A stretch of DNA of 42,514 bases from Brevibacterium sp. S111. GTDB lineage: Bacteria > Actinomycetota > Actinomycetes > Actinomycetales > Brevibacteriaceae. Under the pieces are notes generated by a model, which did no database searches, was not told where the DNA came from, and saw only the letters and a program-made list of their open reading frames with translations. The stretch lies in the NCBI RefSeq assembly GCF_004745075.1, contig NZ_RHFH01000020.1, positions 1-42,514 of the forward strand, in the 5' to 3' direction. A program made the translations under genes and the position numbers. Position 1 is the stretch's first letter. Every line of letters starts with the position of its first letter. This document shows, in pieces, positions 1-7,981 of this stretch.

Positions 1-113
1 TGACCAATTGTCGGTGAGCGTCGGGTGACGGCCTGGCGCTCACCGCCACGACCCGGTGGCGCTGAAAGGCAATATCGGGTGGCGCTCAACCACAATAGTC
101 AGTGGCGCTCACA
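1..113. mobile_element. terminal fragment of an IS21-like insertion sequence
   Basis: No intact gene lies here. The segment carries four copies of a TGGCGCTCA-type word spaced exactly 23 bp apart. Several short repeats at regular spacing just inside the tip are typical of IS21-family ends. Read on the minus strand from position 113 it begins TGTGAGCGCCACTG, which fits the TG...CA tips of that family, so the element probably ends near 113 and continues to the left outside the window. No istA or istB coding sequence is visible, so the family call rests on end structure only. Confidence 0.5.
34..112. repeat. four direct repeats at 23-bp spacing (TGGCGCTSAM)
   Basis: Copies start at 34 (TGGCGCTCAC), 57 (TGGCGCTGAA), 80 (TGGCGCTCAA) and 103 (TGGCGCTCAC). 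The spacing is exactly 23 bp each time, about two helical turns, so all copies face the same side of the DNA. This suits a row of transposase binding sites. The sequence between copies is not conserved. Confidence 0.85.
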
Positions 114-127
114 CCACCGAATACTCA

Positions 128-468
128 ATGGTGCCCGGACGCTCGAAACACGGGTTCAAACAATGGTTGAAGGCCCGACCGAAGGACTGGCTTCGATGCT
201 GTCGACGTCGTCGCTATGGACGGACTCACCGGCATCCCAACAGCCGTCGTCGAGGAGTTGCCTGATGCTGTCGAAGTCGTGCAGCCCTTCCACGCCCTCA
301 AGCTCGCCGGAGAAGCGCCGAGTAGCGGACGTGTTGGTGCTCTTCACCGAGCAGGGAACACCGAACGGGCCCACCGAATCGATGAACGGACGGCTCGGGC
401 TTCTGCGGGGATCAGCACTCGGGTTTCGAAGCCTCACGCATTACCTTGCGAGATGTCCGCTCGACGGT
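128..468 (+). pseudogene. ISL3-family transposase remnant, frameshifted and internally deleted
   Basis: Three pieces of an ISL3-type (DDE) transposase follow one another in three reading frames. Piece one (128-193) reads VPGRSKHGFKQWLKARPKDW. Piece two (195-317) reads DAVDVVAMDGLTG, EELPDAVEVVQPFH and LKLAGE, matching the family's MDGFTG, EELPDAV and DPFHVVRLAGD blocks with the first catalytic Asp. Piece three (361-468) reads NGPTESMNGRLGLLRGSALG, then FRSLTHYLAR, matching the C-terminal block with the catalytic Glu. In intact family members pieces two and three are separated by roughly 200 residues; here only about 44 bp separate them. The copy is therefore dead. It abuts the IS21-like end on its left. 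Confidence 0.8.
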
Positions 469-494
469 ACAACGGTCGCAGACGCTGTGAATGG

Positions 495-532
495 CACTGT
501 GGCCCGAACTCATCAGAGTTCGGGCCACAGTG
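495..532 (-). terminator. strong hairpin terminator after ctaF
   Basis: Two perfectly complementary 17-nt arms (495-511 and 516-532) enclose the loop ATCA. It lies 31 bp past the ctaF stop and before the transposon debris, so it likely ends the ctaC-ctaD-ctaF transcript. No T-run follows, as is usual for actinobacterial hairpin terminators. The symmetry means it could also stop read-through from the mobile-element side. Confidence 0.8.
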
Positions 533-563
533 TGCGGCTGGGTACATCACGCGGGATCTCAGA

Positions 564-965
564 TCAGTGGGCGAAGTCCCCGCGATCGTGTTCGTAGGAC
601 AGGCCCACGAGAGCGATGATGCCGAGCAGAGCACCGAACGGGAAGATCCACCAACCCATGGCGATTCCATAGAACGCAACGGCAGCGGCACCCGCACACG
701 CGATCGGCCACCAGCTCCACGGGCTGAAGAACCCGTAGTCGGCATCCGCATCCGAGATCTCGGCATCTTCGTGGTCCTGGGGCTGACGACCGACACGGCG
801 GTCCGTCAGCCACAGGTAGATACCGATCATTCCTGACATGCCGCCGGTGAGCAGCAGGGCCGGGAACCCGACCATCTCGCCCCAGTCGGTGGCGAATCCG
901 TAGACCACGGATACGGCGAAGAAGAACACCGCGTTGACGAGGAAGACTACGATCGAAGATTTCAT
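564..965 (-). CDS. ctaF: cytochrome c oxidase subunit IV, actinobacterial type (CtaF)
   Basis: A 133-residue membrane protein and the small fourth subunit of the actinobacterial aa3-type cytochrome c oxidase, which in this phylum docks to the bc1 complex. Two hydrophobic hairpins are visible: residues about 4-25 and 32-53 before a polar loop with the motif [15 protein letters not shown], and about 83-103 and 106-121 after a conserved FFSPWSWWP segment. Its ATG overlaps the ctaD stop by 4 nt, so translation is coupled. Length and layout match the family. Confidence 0.93.
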   Translation of the reverse strand: MKSSIVVFLVNAVFFFAVSVVYGFATDWGEMVGFPALLLTGGMSGMIGIYLWLTDRRVGRQPQDHEDAEISDADADYGFFSPWSWWPIACAGAAAVAFYGIAMGWWIFPFGALLGIIALVGLSYEHDRGDFAH

Positions 966-2659
966 TTGACGGAACCTCCAATCAGCTGTTCCTCAGAGGA
1001 GTTGTGACCTGCGTATTCGAGCAGCTCCGGATGGTTGAGGTCGAAGGCAGGACGCTCAGAGCGGATCCGCGGCAGCGAGGTGAAGTTGTGACGCGGGGGC
1101 GGGCACGAGGTCGCCCATTCGAGCGATGCTCCGTAGCCCCACGGGTCGTCGACCGTGACCTTCGGTGCGTTGCGCGAGGTGATCCACACGTTCCAGAAGA
1201 ACGGAACCATGGACAGACCCAGCAGCAGCGAGCCGACCGTCGACACCTGGTTCATCCAGGTGAAGCCGTCCTGCGGCAGGTAGTCGGCGTAACGACGGGG
1301 CATGCCGTCGACACCGAGCCAGTGCTGGACGAGGAACGTGCCGTGGAAGCCGACGAACAGCATCCAGAAGTGGATGTGTCCGAGCTTCTCGTTGAGCATC
1401 TTGCCTGTCCACTTCGGCCACCAGAAGTAGAACCCGGCGAACATCGCGAAGACGACGGTGCCGAAGACGACGTAGTGGAAGTGGGCGACGATGAAATAGG
1501 TGTCCGAGATCTGCTGGTCCAAAGCGGGGCTGGCCATGATGACACCGGTGAGACCACCGAAGATGAAGGTCGCCATGAAGCCGATCGCCCAAACGATGGG
1601 GGTTTCGAATGTGATCGAGCCTCTCCACATCGTTCCGATCCAGTTGAAGAACTTCACACCGGTCGGGATCGCGATGAGCATCGTCATAAAGGCGAAGAAC
1701 GGCAGAGCCACGACACCGGTGACGTACATGTGGTGGGCCCACACGGTCACCGACAGAGCCGCGATGGCAATCGTCGCGAACACGAGTTCCTTGTAGCCGA
1801 AGACGGGCTTACGGCTGAACACGGGGAAGATCTCGGTGACGATGCCGAAGAACGGCAGAGCGATGACATAGACCTCGGGGTGTCCGAAGAACCAGAACAG
1901 GTGCTGCCAGAGAATCGGTCCGCCGTTGCCGGGACTGAACACGTGGGAGCCGAGGACTCGGTCTGCACCGAGGACCAGCAGAGCCGCGGCCAGAGGCTGG
2001 AAGGCCATGAGCACGAGGATACCAGTGACGAGGACGTTCCAGCTGAAGATCGGCAACCGGAACATCGTCATGCCCGGTGCGCGCATCGTGATCACGGTGG
2101 TGATGAAGTTGACCGAGCCGAGGATCGTGCCGAAGCCCTGCAGCGCGAGGCCGAGGACCCACAAGTTGCCTCCGGCACCCGGAGTGAACGTCGTATTGCT
2201 CAAAGGCGCGTATGCGGTCCATCCGAACGATGCCGCACCCTGAGGGGTGAGGAAGCCCGAAATGGCGACAAGGCTGCCGAAGAGGTACATCCAGAAAGCG
2301 AACGCGTTCAGTCGTGGGAACGCCACGTCCGGAGCGCCGATCTGCAGCGGCATGATGACGTTCGCGAAACCGGCGAACAGCGGGGTCGCGAACATCAGCA
2401 GCATCAATGTGCCGTGCATGGTGAACAGCTGGTTGTACTGTTCCTTGGTTTCGACGATCTGCATCCCGGGCTCGAAGAGTTCGAGGCGGATGATCAGCGC
2501 CATCACACCGCCGACGCAGAAGAAGAAGAATGAGCCGATGAGGTACATGTACCCGATCGTCTTGTGGTCCGTCGACGTGATCCAGTCGACGATGATCTTG
2601 CCCTTGCTCCGTGGAACGACTGGAGCGTCAAGAGCCGCCTGATCCATCGTGGCGGTCAT
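962..2659 (-). CDS. ctaD: cytochrome c oxidase subunit I (CtaD)
   Basis: A 565-residue, 12-helix catalytic subunit that reduces oxygen at the heme a3-CuB centre and pumps protons. Visible ligands are His82 (MHG) and His395 for heme a, His393 for heme a3 (AHFHYV), and His260, His309 and His310 for CuB. The HPEVY motif (260-264) holds the Tyr that cross-links to a CuB His, and Lys336 ([10 protein letters not shown]) belongs to the K proton channel. The start overlaps the ctaC stop by 4 nt and the stop overlaps the ctaF start by 4 nt, giving one tightly coupled operon. A 509-codon open frame on the opposite strand is a codon-bias shadow. Confidence 0.97.
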   Translation of the reverse strand: MTATMDQAALDAPVVPRSKGKIIVDWITSTDHKTIGYMYLIGSFFFFCVGGVMALIIRLELFEPGMQIVETKEQYNQLFTMHGTLMLLMFATPLFAGFANVIMPLQIGAPDVAFPRLNAFAFWMYLFGSLVAISGFLTPQGAASFGWTAYAPLSNTTFTPGAGGNLWVLGLALQGFGTILGSVNFITTVITMRAPGMTMFRLPIFSWNVLVTGILVLMAFQPLAAALLVLGADRVLGSHVFSPGNGGPILWQHLFWFFGHPEVYVIALPFFGIVTEIFPVFSRKPVFGYKELVFATIAIAALSVTVWAHHMYVTGVVALPFFAFMTMLIAIPTGVKFFNWIGTMWRGSITFETPIVWAIGFMATFIFGGLTGVIMASPALDQQISDTYFIVAHFHYVVFGTVVFAMFAGFYFWWPKWTGKMLNEKLGHIHFWMLFVGFHGTFLVQHWLGVDGMPRRYADYLPQDGFTWMNQVSTVGSLLLGLSMVPFFWNVWITSRNAPKVTVDDPWGYGASLEWATSCPPPRHNFTSLPRIRSERPAFDLNHPELLEYAGHNSSEEQLIGGSVK

Positions 2660-3528
2660 TGTTCAGCACCTTCTTTCGGGTACCAGTTGCGATCGTACTC
2701 CGGTCCCAGCTGGCCTGTGTTGCCCTGATCGGCAAGAGACTTCGTATAGTCGGCGAACTCTTCCTTCGACACGACCTTGACGTTGAAAAGCATCTCAGAG
2801 TGGTACTCGCCGCACAGCTCGGCACACTTGCCGACGTACTCGCCTTCCTTCTCGGCACGCAGATGCAGGCTCTGGTCGTGGCCGGGGATCATATCGCGCT
2901 TCTCGAGGAAGGCGGGAACCCAGAAGGAATGGAGGACGTCGCGGGAGTGCAGGCGGATCTCCAGGTCGGTGTCGACCGGGAGGTAGAGCACGGGAGCCGT
3001 TTCCTCCGGCGCCTCGGTGCCGTCGAGTTCGACCTGTGTTCCGGCGTAGTAGACGTCCTCGGTCTCGTAGTTGAAGTCCCAGGCCCACTGTTTGGCTGCG
3101 ACCTCGATGACCTGCTCGCCGGGAGTCGTATCATCGGTCGTCTGCTCCATGACCTGGACGTTCTGGAAGAAGAACCCGAGGACGAGGACGACCGGTGTCA
3201 CCGTGAAGAGGATTTCGATCGGCATGCTGTAGCGCATCTGGACCGGCAGTCCACGATCGTGCTTGCGACGACGGTACGCGACCATCGCCCACAGGATGAG
3301 GCCCCACACGATGAGACCCACCAGCAGAAGGGCGATCCAGGCGCCGTTCCACAGTGCTGTGTAGGCGTCCGTGTGGTTCGTCGCGCCCTTCGATTCGACG
3401 GGAAGGAATCCTGTGGCGATCTGCTCTTTCGTGCAACCCGATAGCAACGCCGGTATCAATACGGCGCTCAGAATGCCGAGCCGCTTCGCCCAGGACCGCT
3501 GCGGTCCTGACTGATTCGGAGAATCCAC
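2656..3528 (-). CDS. ctaC: cytochrome c oxidase subunit II (CtaC), lipoprotein
   Basis: A 290-residue subunit that accepts electrons from cytochrome c through the CuA centre. A lipobox (LLSGC, lipidated Cys32) follows the N-terminal hydrophobic stretch, then two membrane helices at about 57-80 and 102-122, then a cupredoxin domain. CuA ligands are seen in [12 protein letters not shown] (235-246) and in the HSFWVP motif upstream. The start is GTG at 3528, with GAAAGG about 7 nt before it. It is the first gene of ctaC-ctaD-ctaF; subunit III and the bc1 genes are not in the window. Confidence 0.95.
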   Translation of the reverse strand: MDSPNQSGPQRSWAKRLGILSAVLIPALLSGCTKEQIATGFLPVESKGATNHTDAYTALWNGAWIALLLVGLIVWGLILWAMVAYRRRKHDRGLPVQMRYSMPIEILFTVTPVVLVLGFFFQNVQVMEQTTDDTTPGEQVIEVAAKQWAWDFNYETEDVYYAGTQVELDGTEAPEETAPVLYLPVDTDLEIRLHSRDVLHSFWVPAFLEKRDMIPGHDQSLHLRAEKEGEYVGKCAELCGEYHSEMLFNVKVVSKEEFADYTKSLADQGNTGQLGPEYDRNWYPKEGAEQ

Positions 3529-3575
3529 GTGCAGCCTTTCACAACGTTCTTTCGTCTCTGGTCAGGCCGAGAGAC

Positions 3576-3620
3576 GAGTACTTACTCTGTCGAGTCTAAG
3601 ACTACCGCTACAGACGGTAG
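3576..3620. promoter_or_regulatory. three adjacent palindromes upstream of ctaC
   Basis: Between aat and ctaC lie three inverted repeats in a row: GAGTA-CT-TACTC (3576-3587), AGTCT-A-AGACT (3593-3603) and CTACCG-N7-CGGTAG (3602-3620). The last could be the terminator of aat, which ends at 3639. The first two sit 48-75 bp upstream of the ctaC start, where an operator would be expected. The binding protein is unknown to me. Confidence 0.45.
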
Positions 3621-3638
3621 AAATTCACCTGCAGATGT

Positions 3639-4316
3639 TCATTTGTTGAGAATATGCTGACAGAGATCGCCGCGGAGCGCGGAATCTAGCCGTGCCGAGT
3701 ACTCGAGACCACTGAGCTCCGACACGCCGAGGCTCTGCAGATGTGATGTCTGCCACTGAGTGTCGATGAGCCACTCCCCCGGCTCCGGCGGGATGTTCGC
3801 CGTGGCAGCTGGTGCGTTGCTGGTGGTCACGTCGACCCCGTCGAAGAGACCGACAAGGTAGACCAGAGCTGCTTTCGAGGCGTCCCTGGCGGTGTGGAAC
3901 ATCGATTCGCCGGCGAAGAACGATCCGATCGCCACGCCATAGAGCCCTCCGACGAGTTCGTCCTCGGCCCAGACCTCGACCGAATGCGCCCACCCGTCCC
4001 TGTGCAATCCGCAGTAGAGGGAGATGATCTCCTCGGTGATCCAGGTTCCCGACCGGTTCGGATCGGCGCAGGCGCGCATGACCTGCTCGAAGGCGCGATC
4101 AGTGCTGTAGGTGAAGTGCTTCATCGATTTGCGCAGACTCTTCGTCACCCTCAGGTCGCCGGGCAGGAGCACTCCGCGCCGCCGCGGCGCCCACCAACCC
4201 ATGCGACCGGTGCCCTGTGCGCCGACCCCCATCGGGAACAGTCCGGCCCGATACGACAAAAGGACCTGGGGCTGCGTGGCCGTGAACGACACGGCACGCA
4301 GATCCTCCAGGTCCAT
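3639..4316 (-). CDS. aat: leucyl/phenylalanyl-tRNA--protein transferase (Aat)
   Basis: A 225-residue cytoplasmic enzyme that adds Leu or Phe from aminoacyl-tRNA to proteins with an N-terminal Lys or Arg, marking them for the N-end-rule protease ClpAP/ClpS. Family blocks are present: YRAGLFPMG near residue 23, WWAPRRRGVL near 41, FFAGESMFHTARDASKAAL around 112-131, and a C-terminal LIDTQWQTSHLQSLGV. The length matches the family. It lies 32 bp downstream of erpA on the same strand and may share its transcript. Confidence 0.93.
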   Translation of the reverse strand: MDLEDLRAVSFTATQPQVLLSYRAGLFPMGVGAQGTGRMGWWAPRRRGVLLPGDLRVTKSLRKSMKHFTYSTDRAFEQVMRACADPNRSGTWITEEIISLYCGLHRDGWAHSVEVWAEDELVGGLYGVAIGSFFAGESMFHTARDASKAALVYLVGLFDGVDVTTSNAPAATANIPPEPGEWLIDTQWQTSHLQSLGVSELSGLEYSARLDSALRGDLCQHILNK

Positions 4317-4348
4317 GAGAAGCGGTCCTCCTCGTCAGCGACAGCAGA

Positions 4349-4702
4349 TCAGTGGAACGAATCTCCGCAGGCGCAGGATCCGCCGGCATTCGGGTTGTCG
4401 ATGGTGAAGCCCTGCTTCTCGATGGTATCGGCGAAATCGATGGTCGAACCGCTGAGGTAGGGAACGCTCATCCGGTCGACGATGACCTCGACGCCGTCGA
4501 AGTTACGCACCGCGTCACCGTCGAGGTAGCGCTCGTCGAAGTAGAGCTGGTAGATCAGCCCGGAGCAGCCGCCGGGCTGGACAGCCACGCGCAGGCGCAG
4601 GTCATCGCGACCTTCCTGTTCGAGCAGGCTGCGGACCTTGTCGGCAGCGGTGGACGACAGCTCGACCTCGTGGGTGGCCTCGGCTTTTTCAGTCACAGTC
4701 AT
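4349..4702 (-). CDS. erpA: iron-sulfur cluster insertion protein (ErpA/HesB/IscA family)
   Basis: A 117-residue A-type carrier that passes Fe-S clusters to target enzymes. The three family cysteines are visible in GGCSGLIYQL and in the C-terminal GGSCACGDSFH (Cys-X-Cys). AGAAGGAG lies just before the ATG. It is followed by aat on the same strand. Two radical-SAM Fe-S enzymes in this window (LipA and BioB) are plausible clients, but that is inference. Confidence 0.92.
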   Translation of the reverse strand: MTVTEKAEATHEVELSSTAADKVRSLLEQEGRDDLRLRVAVQPGGCSGLIYQLYFDERYLDGDAVRNFDGVEVIVDRMSVPYLSGSTIDFADTIEKQGFTIDNPNAGGSCACGDSFH

Positions 4703-4781
4703 GGTTACTCCTTCTCACGTTCCTGTCCCCAGGCTACACCGCAAACAACGTCCCCGGCGCGGATCCTATTCCCCGGCGCGC

Positions 4782-6158
4782 TCATCGCGTCGGTGCCAGC
4801 CGCTGCAGCAGCAGCGCCTCGGCGACGATCGCGGCCTTGAAGTCGGGCAGGTAGAGCGATTCATTGGCACTGTGGGCCCTGGCATCGGGGTCTTCGACAC
4901 CGGTGACGAGAATCGACGCGTCCGGGAAGATTTCGAGCAGATCGGCGATGAAGGGAATCGAACCGCCGATGCCCATCGTCACCGACTCAGTCCCCCACGC
5001 GTCTGTGAGGGCCCGCCGGGCAGTCTGGACGACGGGATCGGATTCATCTGCCTGCCACGGGCTGCCGCCCTCGGTCTCGCCGATGCTCAGCTGCGCGCCG
5101 AAGGGCAGGTTCGCTCGGAGGTGCTTCTCCACGGCCCTCACCGCCGAGGCGGGGGTGTTTCCGGGTGCCAGGCGGATCGAGAGTTTGGCCCGGAGCGAGG
5201 ACTGCAGAGTATTCGAGGACACGGCCACACCCGGGATGTCGAGGCCGATGACGGTGATGGCCGGCTGCGTCCACAGCCGCGAGGCGAGTGTGCCGGCTCC
5301 GATGAGCGTCGTGCTGTCCAAGACTCCCGAGTCGGCGCGCAGGGTCGCCTCGTCGTAGTCGATGTCGGTCCCGTGCTCTGAGTGGAGGCCCGAGACTGCG
5401 ACCGATCCGTTCTCATCGTGCAGGCTGGCGAGCACCTTGGTCATCGCGAGCATCGCATCCGGTGCGACGCCGCCGTACATGCCCGAGTGGACTGCGTGAT
5501 CGAGGGTGGAGACTTCGAACTCGATCGCGCACATTCCGCGCAGGCTCGTCGTCAGCGCGGGGACTCCCGCGGCCCAGTTGCCGGAGTCGGCGACGACGAT
5601 GACATCGGCGCGCAGGCGTTCCCGGTAGGTCTCGAGGAAATTGCGGAAACTCGGGCTGCCCGCTTCCTCTTCCCCTTCGAAGAAGAGTGTGACACCGACG
5701 CCGAGGCGGTCGGCCAGCAGACGCAGAGCAGTGAGGTGGACCATGATGCCGGCTTTGTCATCGGCTGCACCGCGGCCGAAGAGACGATCTCCCCTGCGGG
5801 TGGCGACGAAGGGCTCCGTGTTCCAGTCCTCGTCTCGTCCGGGCGGCTGCACATCGTGGTGAGCGTAGAGCAGGACGGTCGGAGCTCCCTCGGGCGCGGG
5901 AATCGATGCGACGACTGCGGGGTAGCCGTCGGTGCCGTCGGACTGCGGTGCGGTGAGGATCTCGGCATCCAGGCCGAGGTCCCGCGCCAAGCCCGCCACC
6001 GCCTCAGCGCTGGCGGTGACATTGGCGGCGTCGAAGCTCGGCCAAGCCACGGAGGGAATGGCCACCAGGCTCGTGAGATCGTTGAGGACCTCGTCGAAGA
6101 TGGCGTCCAATTCGGCATGCAATTGTGCACTGTCAAGTGCTGAAGTCGATTCGCTCAT
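4782..6158 (-). CDS. M20-family dipeptidase / peptidase
   Basis: A 458-residue zinc metallopeptidase of the M20 family (dipeptidase/carnosinase-like group). Metal-binding and catalytic blocks are LLYAHHDVQPPG (His, Asp), GRGAADDKAG (Asp) and FEGEEEAGSPSF (Glu-Glu), followed by a dimerisation lid and a C-terminal block (GGSIPFIADL, then HSANESLYLPDF with the last His ligand). No signal peptide is seen, so it is cytoplasmic. It is divergent from the DUF3043 gene, with only 23 bp between start codons. The substrate cannot be told from sequence. Confidence 0.9.
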   Translation of the reverse strand: MSESTSALDSAQLHAELDAIFDEVLNDLTSLVAIPSVAWPSFDAANVTASAEAVAGLARDLGLDAEILTAPQSDGTDGYPAVVASIPAPEGAPTVLLYAHHDVQPPGRDEDWNTEPFVATRRGDRLFGRGAADDKAGIMVHLTALRLLADRLGVGVTLFFEGEEEAGSPSFRNFLETYRERLRADVIVVADSGNWAAGVPALTTSLRGMCAIEFEVSTLDHAVHSGMYGGVAPDAMLAMTKVLASLHDENGSVAVSGLHSEHGTDIDYDEATLRADSGVLDSTTLIGAGTLASRLWTQPAITVIGLDIPGVAVSSNTLQSSLRAKLSIRLAPGNTPASAVRAVEKHLRANLPFGAQLSIGETEGGSPWQADESDPVVQTARRALTDAWGTESVTMGIGGSIPFIADLLEIFPDASILVTGVEDPDARAHSANESLYLPDFKAAIVAEALLLQRLAPTR

Positions 6159-6168
6159 TCTCCAAAGG

Positions 6169-6174
6169 TAGTAT
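6169..6174. promoter_or_regulatory. symmetric -10 element shared by divergent promoters
   Basis: Only 23 bp separate the start codons of the M20 peptidase (minus) and the DUF3043 gene (plus). In this gap TAGTAT (6169-6174) is placed 7 nt before the GTG at 6182, and the same bases read on the minus strand contain ATACTA followed by CTTTGGAG and the M20 ATG. One near-symmetric -10 may therefore serve both directions. The -35 boxes are not clear. Confidence 0.4.
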
Positions 6175-6181
6175 TCATCAG

Positions 6182-6793
6182 GTGTTCGGAAGTAAAAAAT
6201 CTCGTGCCGAGGACAAAACCTCCGCCTCTCAGCCAGTCCATGACGACAACTCCGCAGAAGCCGACGCTCGGCGCGATGCGGAGGCGAAGAAGGGACGGCC
6301 CACGCCCAAGCGCAGTCAGCAGGAGTCCGCGCGCCGTCAGCCCTTGGTGAACAAGGATCGCAAGGTTGCGAACAAGAAGGCCAAGGAGCAGCAGCGCCAG
6401 GAACGCGATCGTGCGCGCATCGGAATGATGAATGGTGAGGAGAAGTACCTCACCCGCCGCGACAAGGGACCCCAGCGCCGCTACATCCGCAACTACGTCG
6501 ATGCCCGGTTCTCGGTCGGGGAGATCTTCATCCCCGCCGCGATCCTCATCCTCGTCATCGCCTTCACGCAGCCGGTGCAGATCCAGCAGTACTTCACCTA
6601 CGCGGTGTGGGGGCTCATCGCACTCATCATCCTCGATGCGTTCGTGCTCAACTACATCCTCAAAAATCGGCTGCGCAACAAGTTCGGTTCGGTTGAACGC
6701 GGCATCACCTTCTACGCGGTCATGCGCAGCATCCAGCTGCGGCCCCTGCGCATGCCCAAGCCTCAGGTCAAACGCCGCCAGTACCCCGAGTGA
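6182..6793 (+). CDS. DUF3043 membrane protein
   Basis: A 203-residue protein of the actinobacterial DUF3043 family, function unknown. Residues 1-100 are charged and rich in Lys/Arg/Glu (for example KKAKEQQRQERDRARIG). A conserved YIRNYVDARFSVGE block precedes two membrane helices (about 118-136 and 143-162), and a basic tail ends the protein. I choose GTG 6182 over the GTG at 6125 because the longer form would begin inside the divergent M20 gene and homologues begin with FGSKK-like residues. AAAGG lies about 14 nt upstream, but a nearly leaderless start is possible. The 3' end overlaps pyrD by 26 bp. Confidence 0.88.
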   Translation: MFGSKKSRAEDKTSASQPVHDDNSAEADARRDAEAKKGRPTPKRSQQESARRQPLVNKDRKVANKKAKEQQRQERDRARIGMMNGEEKYLTRRDKGPQRRYIRNYVDARFSVGEIFIPAAILILVIAFTQPVQIQQYFTYAVWGLIALIILDAFVLNYILKNRLRNKFGSVERGITFYAVMRSIQLRPLRMPKPQVKRRQYPE

Positions 6794-7874
6794 GCAGACG
6801 ACTCGACTCGAGGCCGCGGATGACGCGGCCGGGGAAGAACGGTCCGGAGTAGATCATCTCCGAGTAGACCTGGACCAGATCGGCGCCCGCGGCCACTCGT
6901 GCCCGGGCGTCTTCGGCATCCGCGATTCCCCCGACGGAGATTACCGTGAGGCTATCGCCCACATGCTCCTTCACCAGGCGCAGCACCTCGAAGGAACGTT
7001 CGGCCAGCGGGCGACCGGAGATTCCGCCGGCTTGAACCTCGGCGAACCGGGCCTCCTGCCCGCCCAGCACGGATCGGTCGATCGTCGTGTTCGTCGTGAT
7101 GAGGCCGTCGACTCCGGAGCGCAAGGCGAGCTCGCAGATCTCGGCAACGTCGTCATCGGCGAGGTCGGGGGCGATCTTGACCAGCAGCGGCACGTGACCG
7201 AGCGTCGAACGCGGCGCCGCCACCACCTCAGCGGCGGTGTCACGGACTGCGGTGATGATCGGTTCGAGGCTGCTCACTGACTGCAGATCCCGCAGTCCCG
7301 GGGTGTTCGGCGAGCTGACATTGATGACGAGGTAGTCGGCCAGAGGGGCCAGCACCCGAGTCGACGCCGCATAGTCGGCGACCGCATCGGCCGCCTCGAC
7401 GATCTTCGTCTTCCCGATGTTGACTCCGACGATCGGACGCGGGCCAGGTGGGAGCGCGTCGATCCTCTTCCGCTCCTCGGCGATGTTGAACGAAGCCTGC
7501 CGCGCACCGTCGTTGTTGAAGCCCATGCGGTTGAGCAGCGCGAGATTCTCCCGCAGCCGGAACAGGCGCGGACGATCGTTGCCGGGCTGCGCATGGGCGG
7601 TGATCGTTCCGACCTCGATATGACCGAAGCCCAGGGCGGACATGGCCCGCACCCCGACCCCGTTCTTATCGAATCCGGCGGCCAGGCCCACTCGGTTGGG
7701 GAACGGCAGGCCCAATACCGATACGGGGCGGACGGTTCGGCGCGCACAGACGAAGCGCAGAACACGGCCGAGCAGCGGAACACGGTCGAGTGCACGCAGT
7801 GCGGAGAACGAGAGATGATGGGCCCGTTCGGCATCCATCGGTGCGAAGAGAAGTCTGAAGATCAATGAGTACAC
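6768..7874 (-). CDS. pyrD: dihydroorotate dehydrogenase (quinone), class 2 (PyrD)
   Basis: A membrane-associated FMN enzyme that oxidises dihydroorotate to orotate in pyrimidine synthesis and passes electrons to quinone. The class 2 N-terminal quinone-tunnel helix is present (SLIFRLLFAPMDAERAHHLS). Substrate and FMN blocks include GFNNDGA, GVNIGKTK, NVSSPNTPGLRDLQ (catalytic Ser as in class 2 enzymes) and VISVGGI. I place the start at GTG 7874 (368 residues), which follows GGGGA and fits family starts; an in-frame ATG at 7913 would add 13 residues. Its last 26 bp overlap the convergent DUF3043 gene. Confidence 0.93.
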   Translation of the reverse strand: MYSLIFRLLFAPMDAERAHHLSFSALRALDRVPLLGRVLRFVCARRTVRPVSVLGLPFPNRVGLAAGFDKNGVGVRAMSALGFGHIEVGTITAHAQPGNDRPRLFRLRENLALLNRMGFNNDGARQASFNIAEERKRIDALPPGPRPIVGVNIGKTKIVEAADAVADYAASTRVLAPLADYLVINVSSPNTPGLRDLQSVSSLEPIITAVRDTAAEVVAAPRSTLGHVPLLVKIAPDLADDDVAEICELALRSGVDGLITTNTTIDRSVLGGQEARFAEVQAGGISGRPLAERSFEVLRLVKEHVGDSLTVISVGGIADAEDARARVAAGADLVQVYSEMIYSGPFFPGRVIRGLESSRLLTRGTGGV

Positions 7875-7950
7875 ATCCCCAGAATATGTCACAGTCACCC
7901 GCCGCTTCCGCATCGCGCATTGTTTGGCATTAGGATCGAATCAACGTTCA

Positions 7951-7970
7951 AAGACGACTGAAGACGACTG
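7951..7970 (+). repeat. tandem 10-bp repeat in the pepA leader
   Basis: AAGACGACTG occurs twice head to tail (7951-7960 and 7961-7970) directly before the AAAGGGAAC ribosome-binding region of pepA. It is short and may be chance slippage, but it lies wholly in the untranslated leader. Confidence 0.8.
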
Positions 7971-7981
7971 AAAGGGAACTC

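Noticed and set aside
1004..2533. 509-codon open frame antisense to ctaD
   Set aside because: It lies wholly opposite a textbook ctaD; its composition is rich in Arg, Glu, His and Asp as expected of antisense high-GC frames, and it has no known domain.
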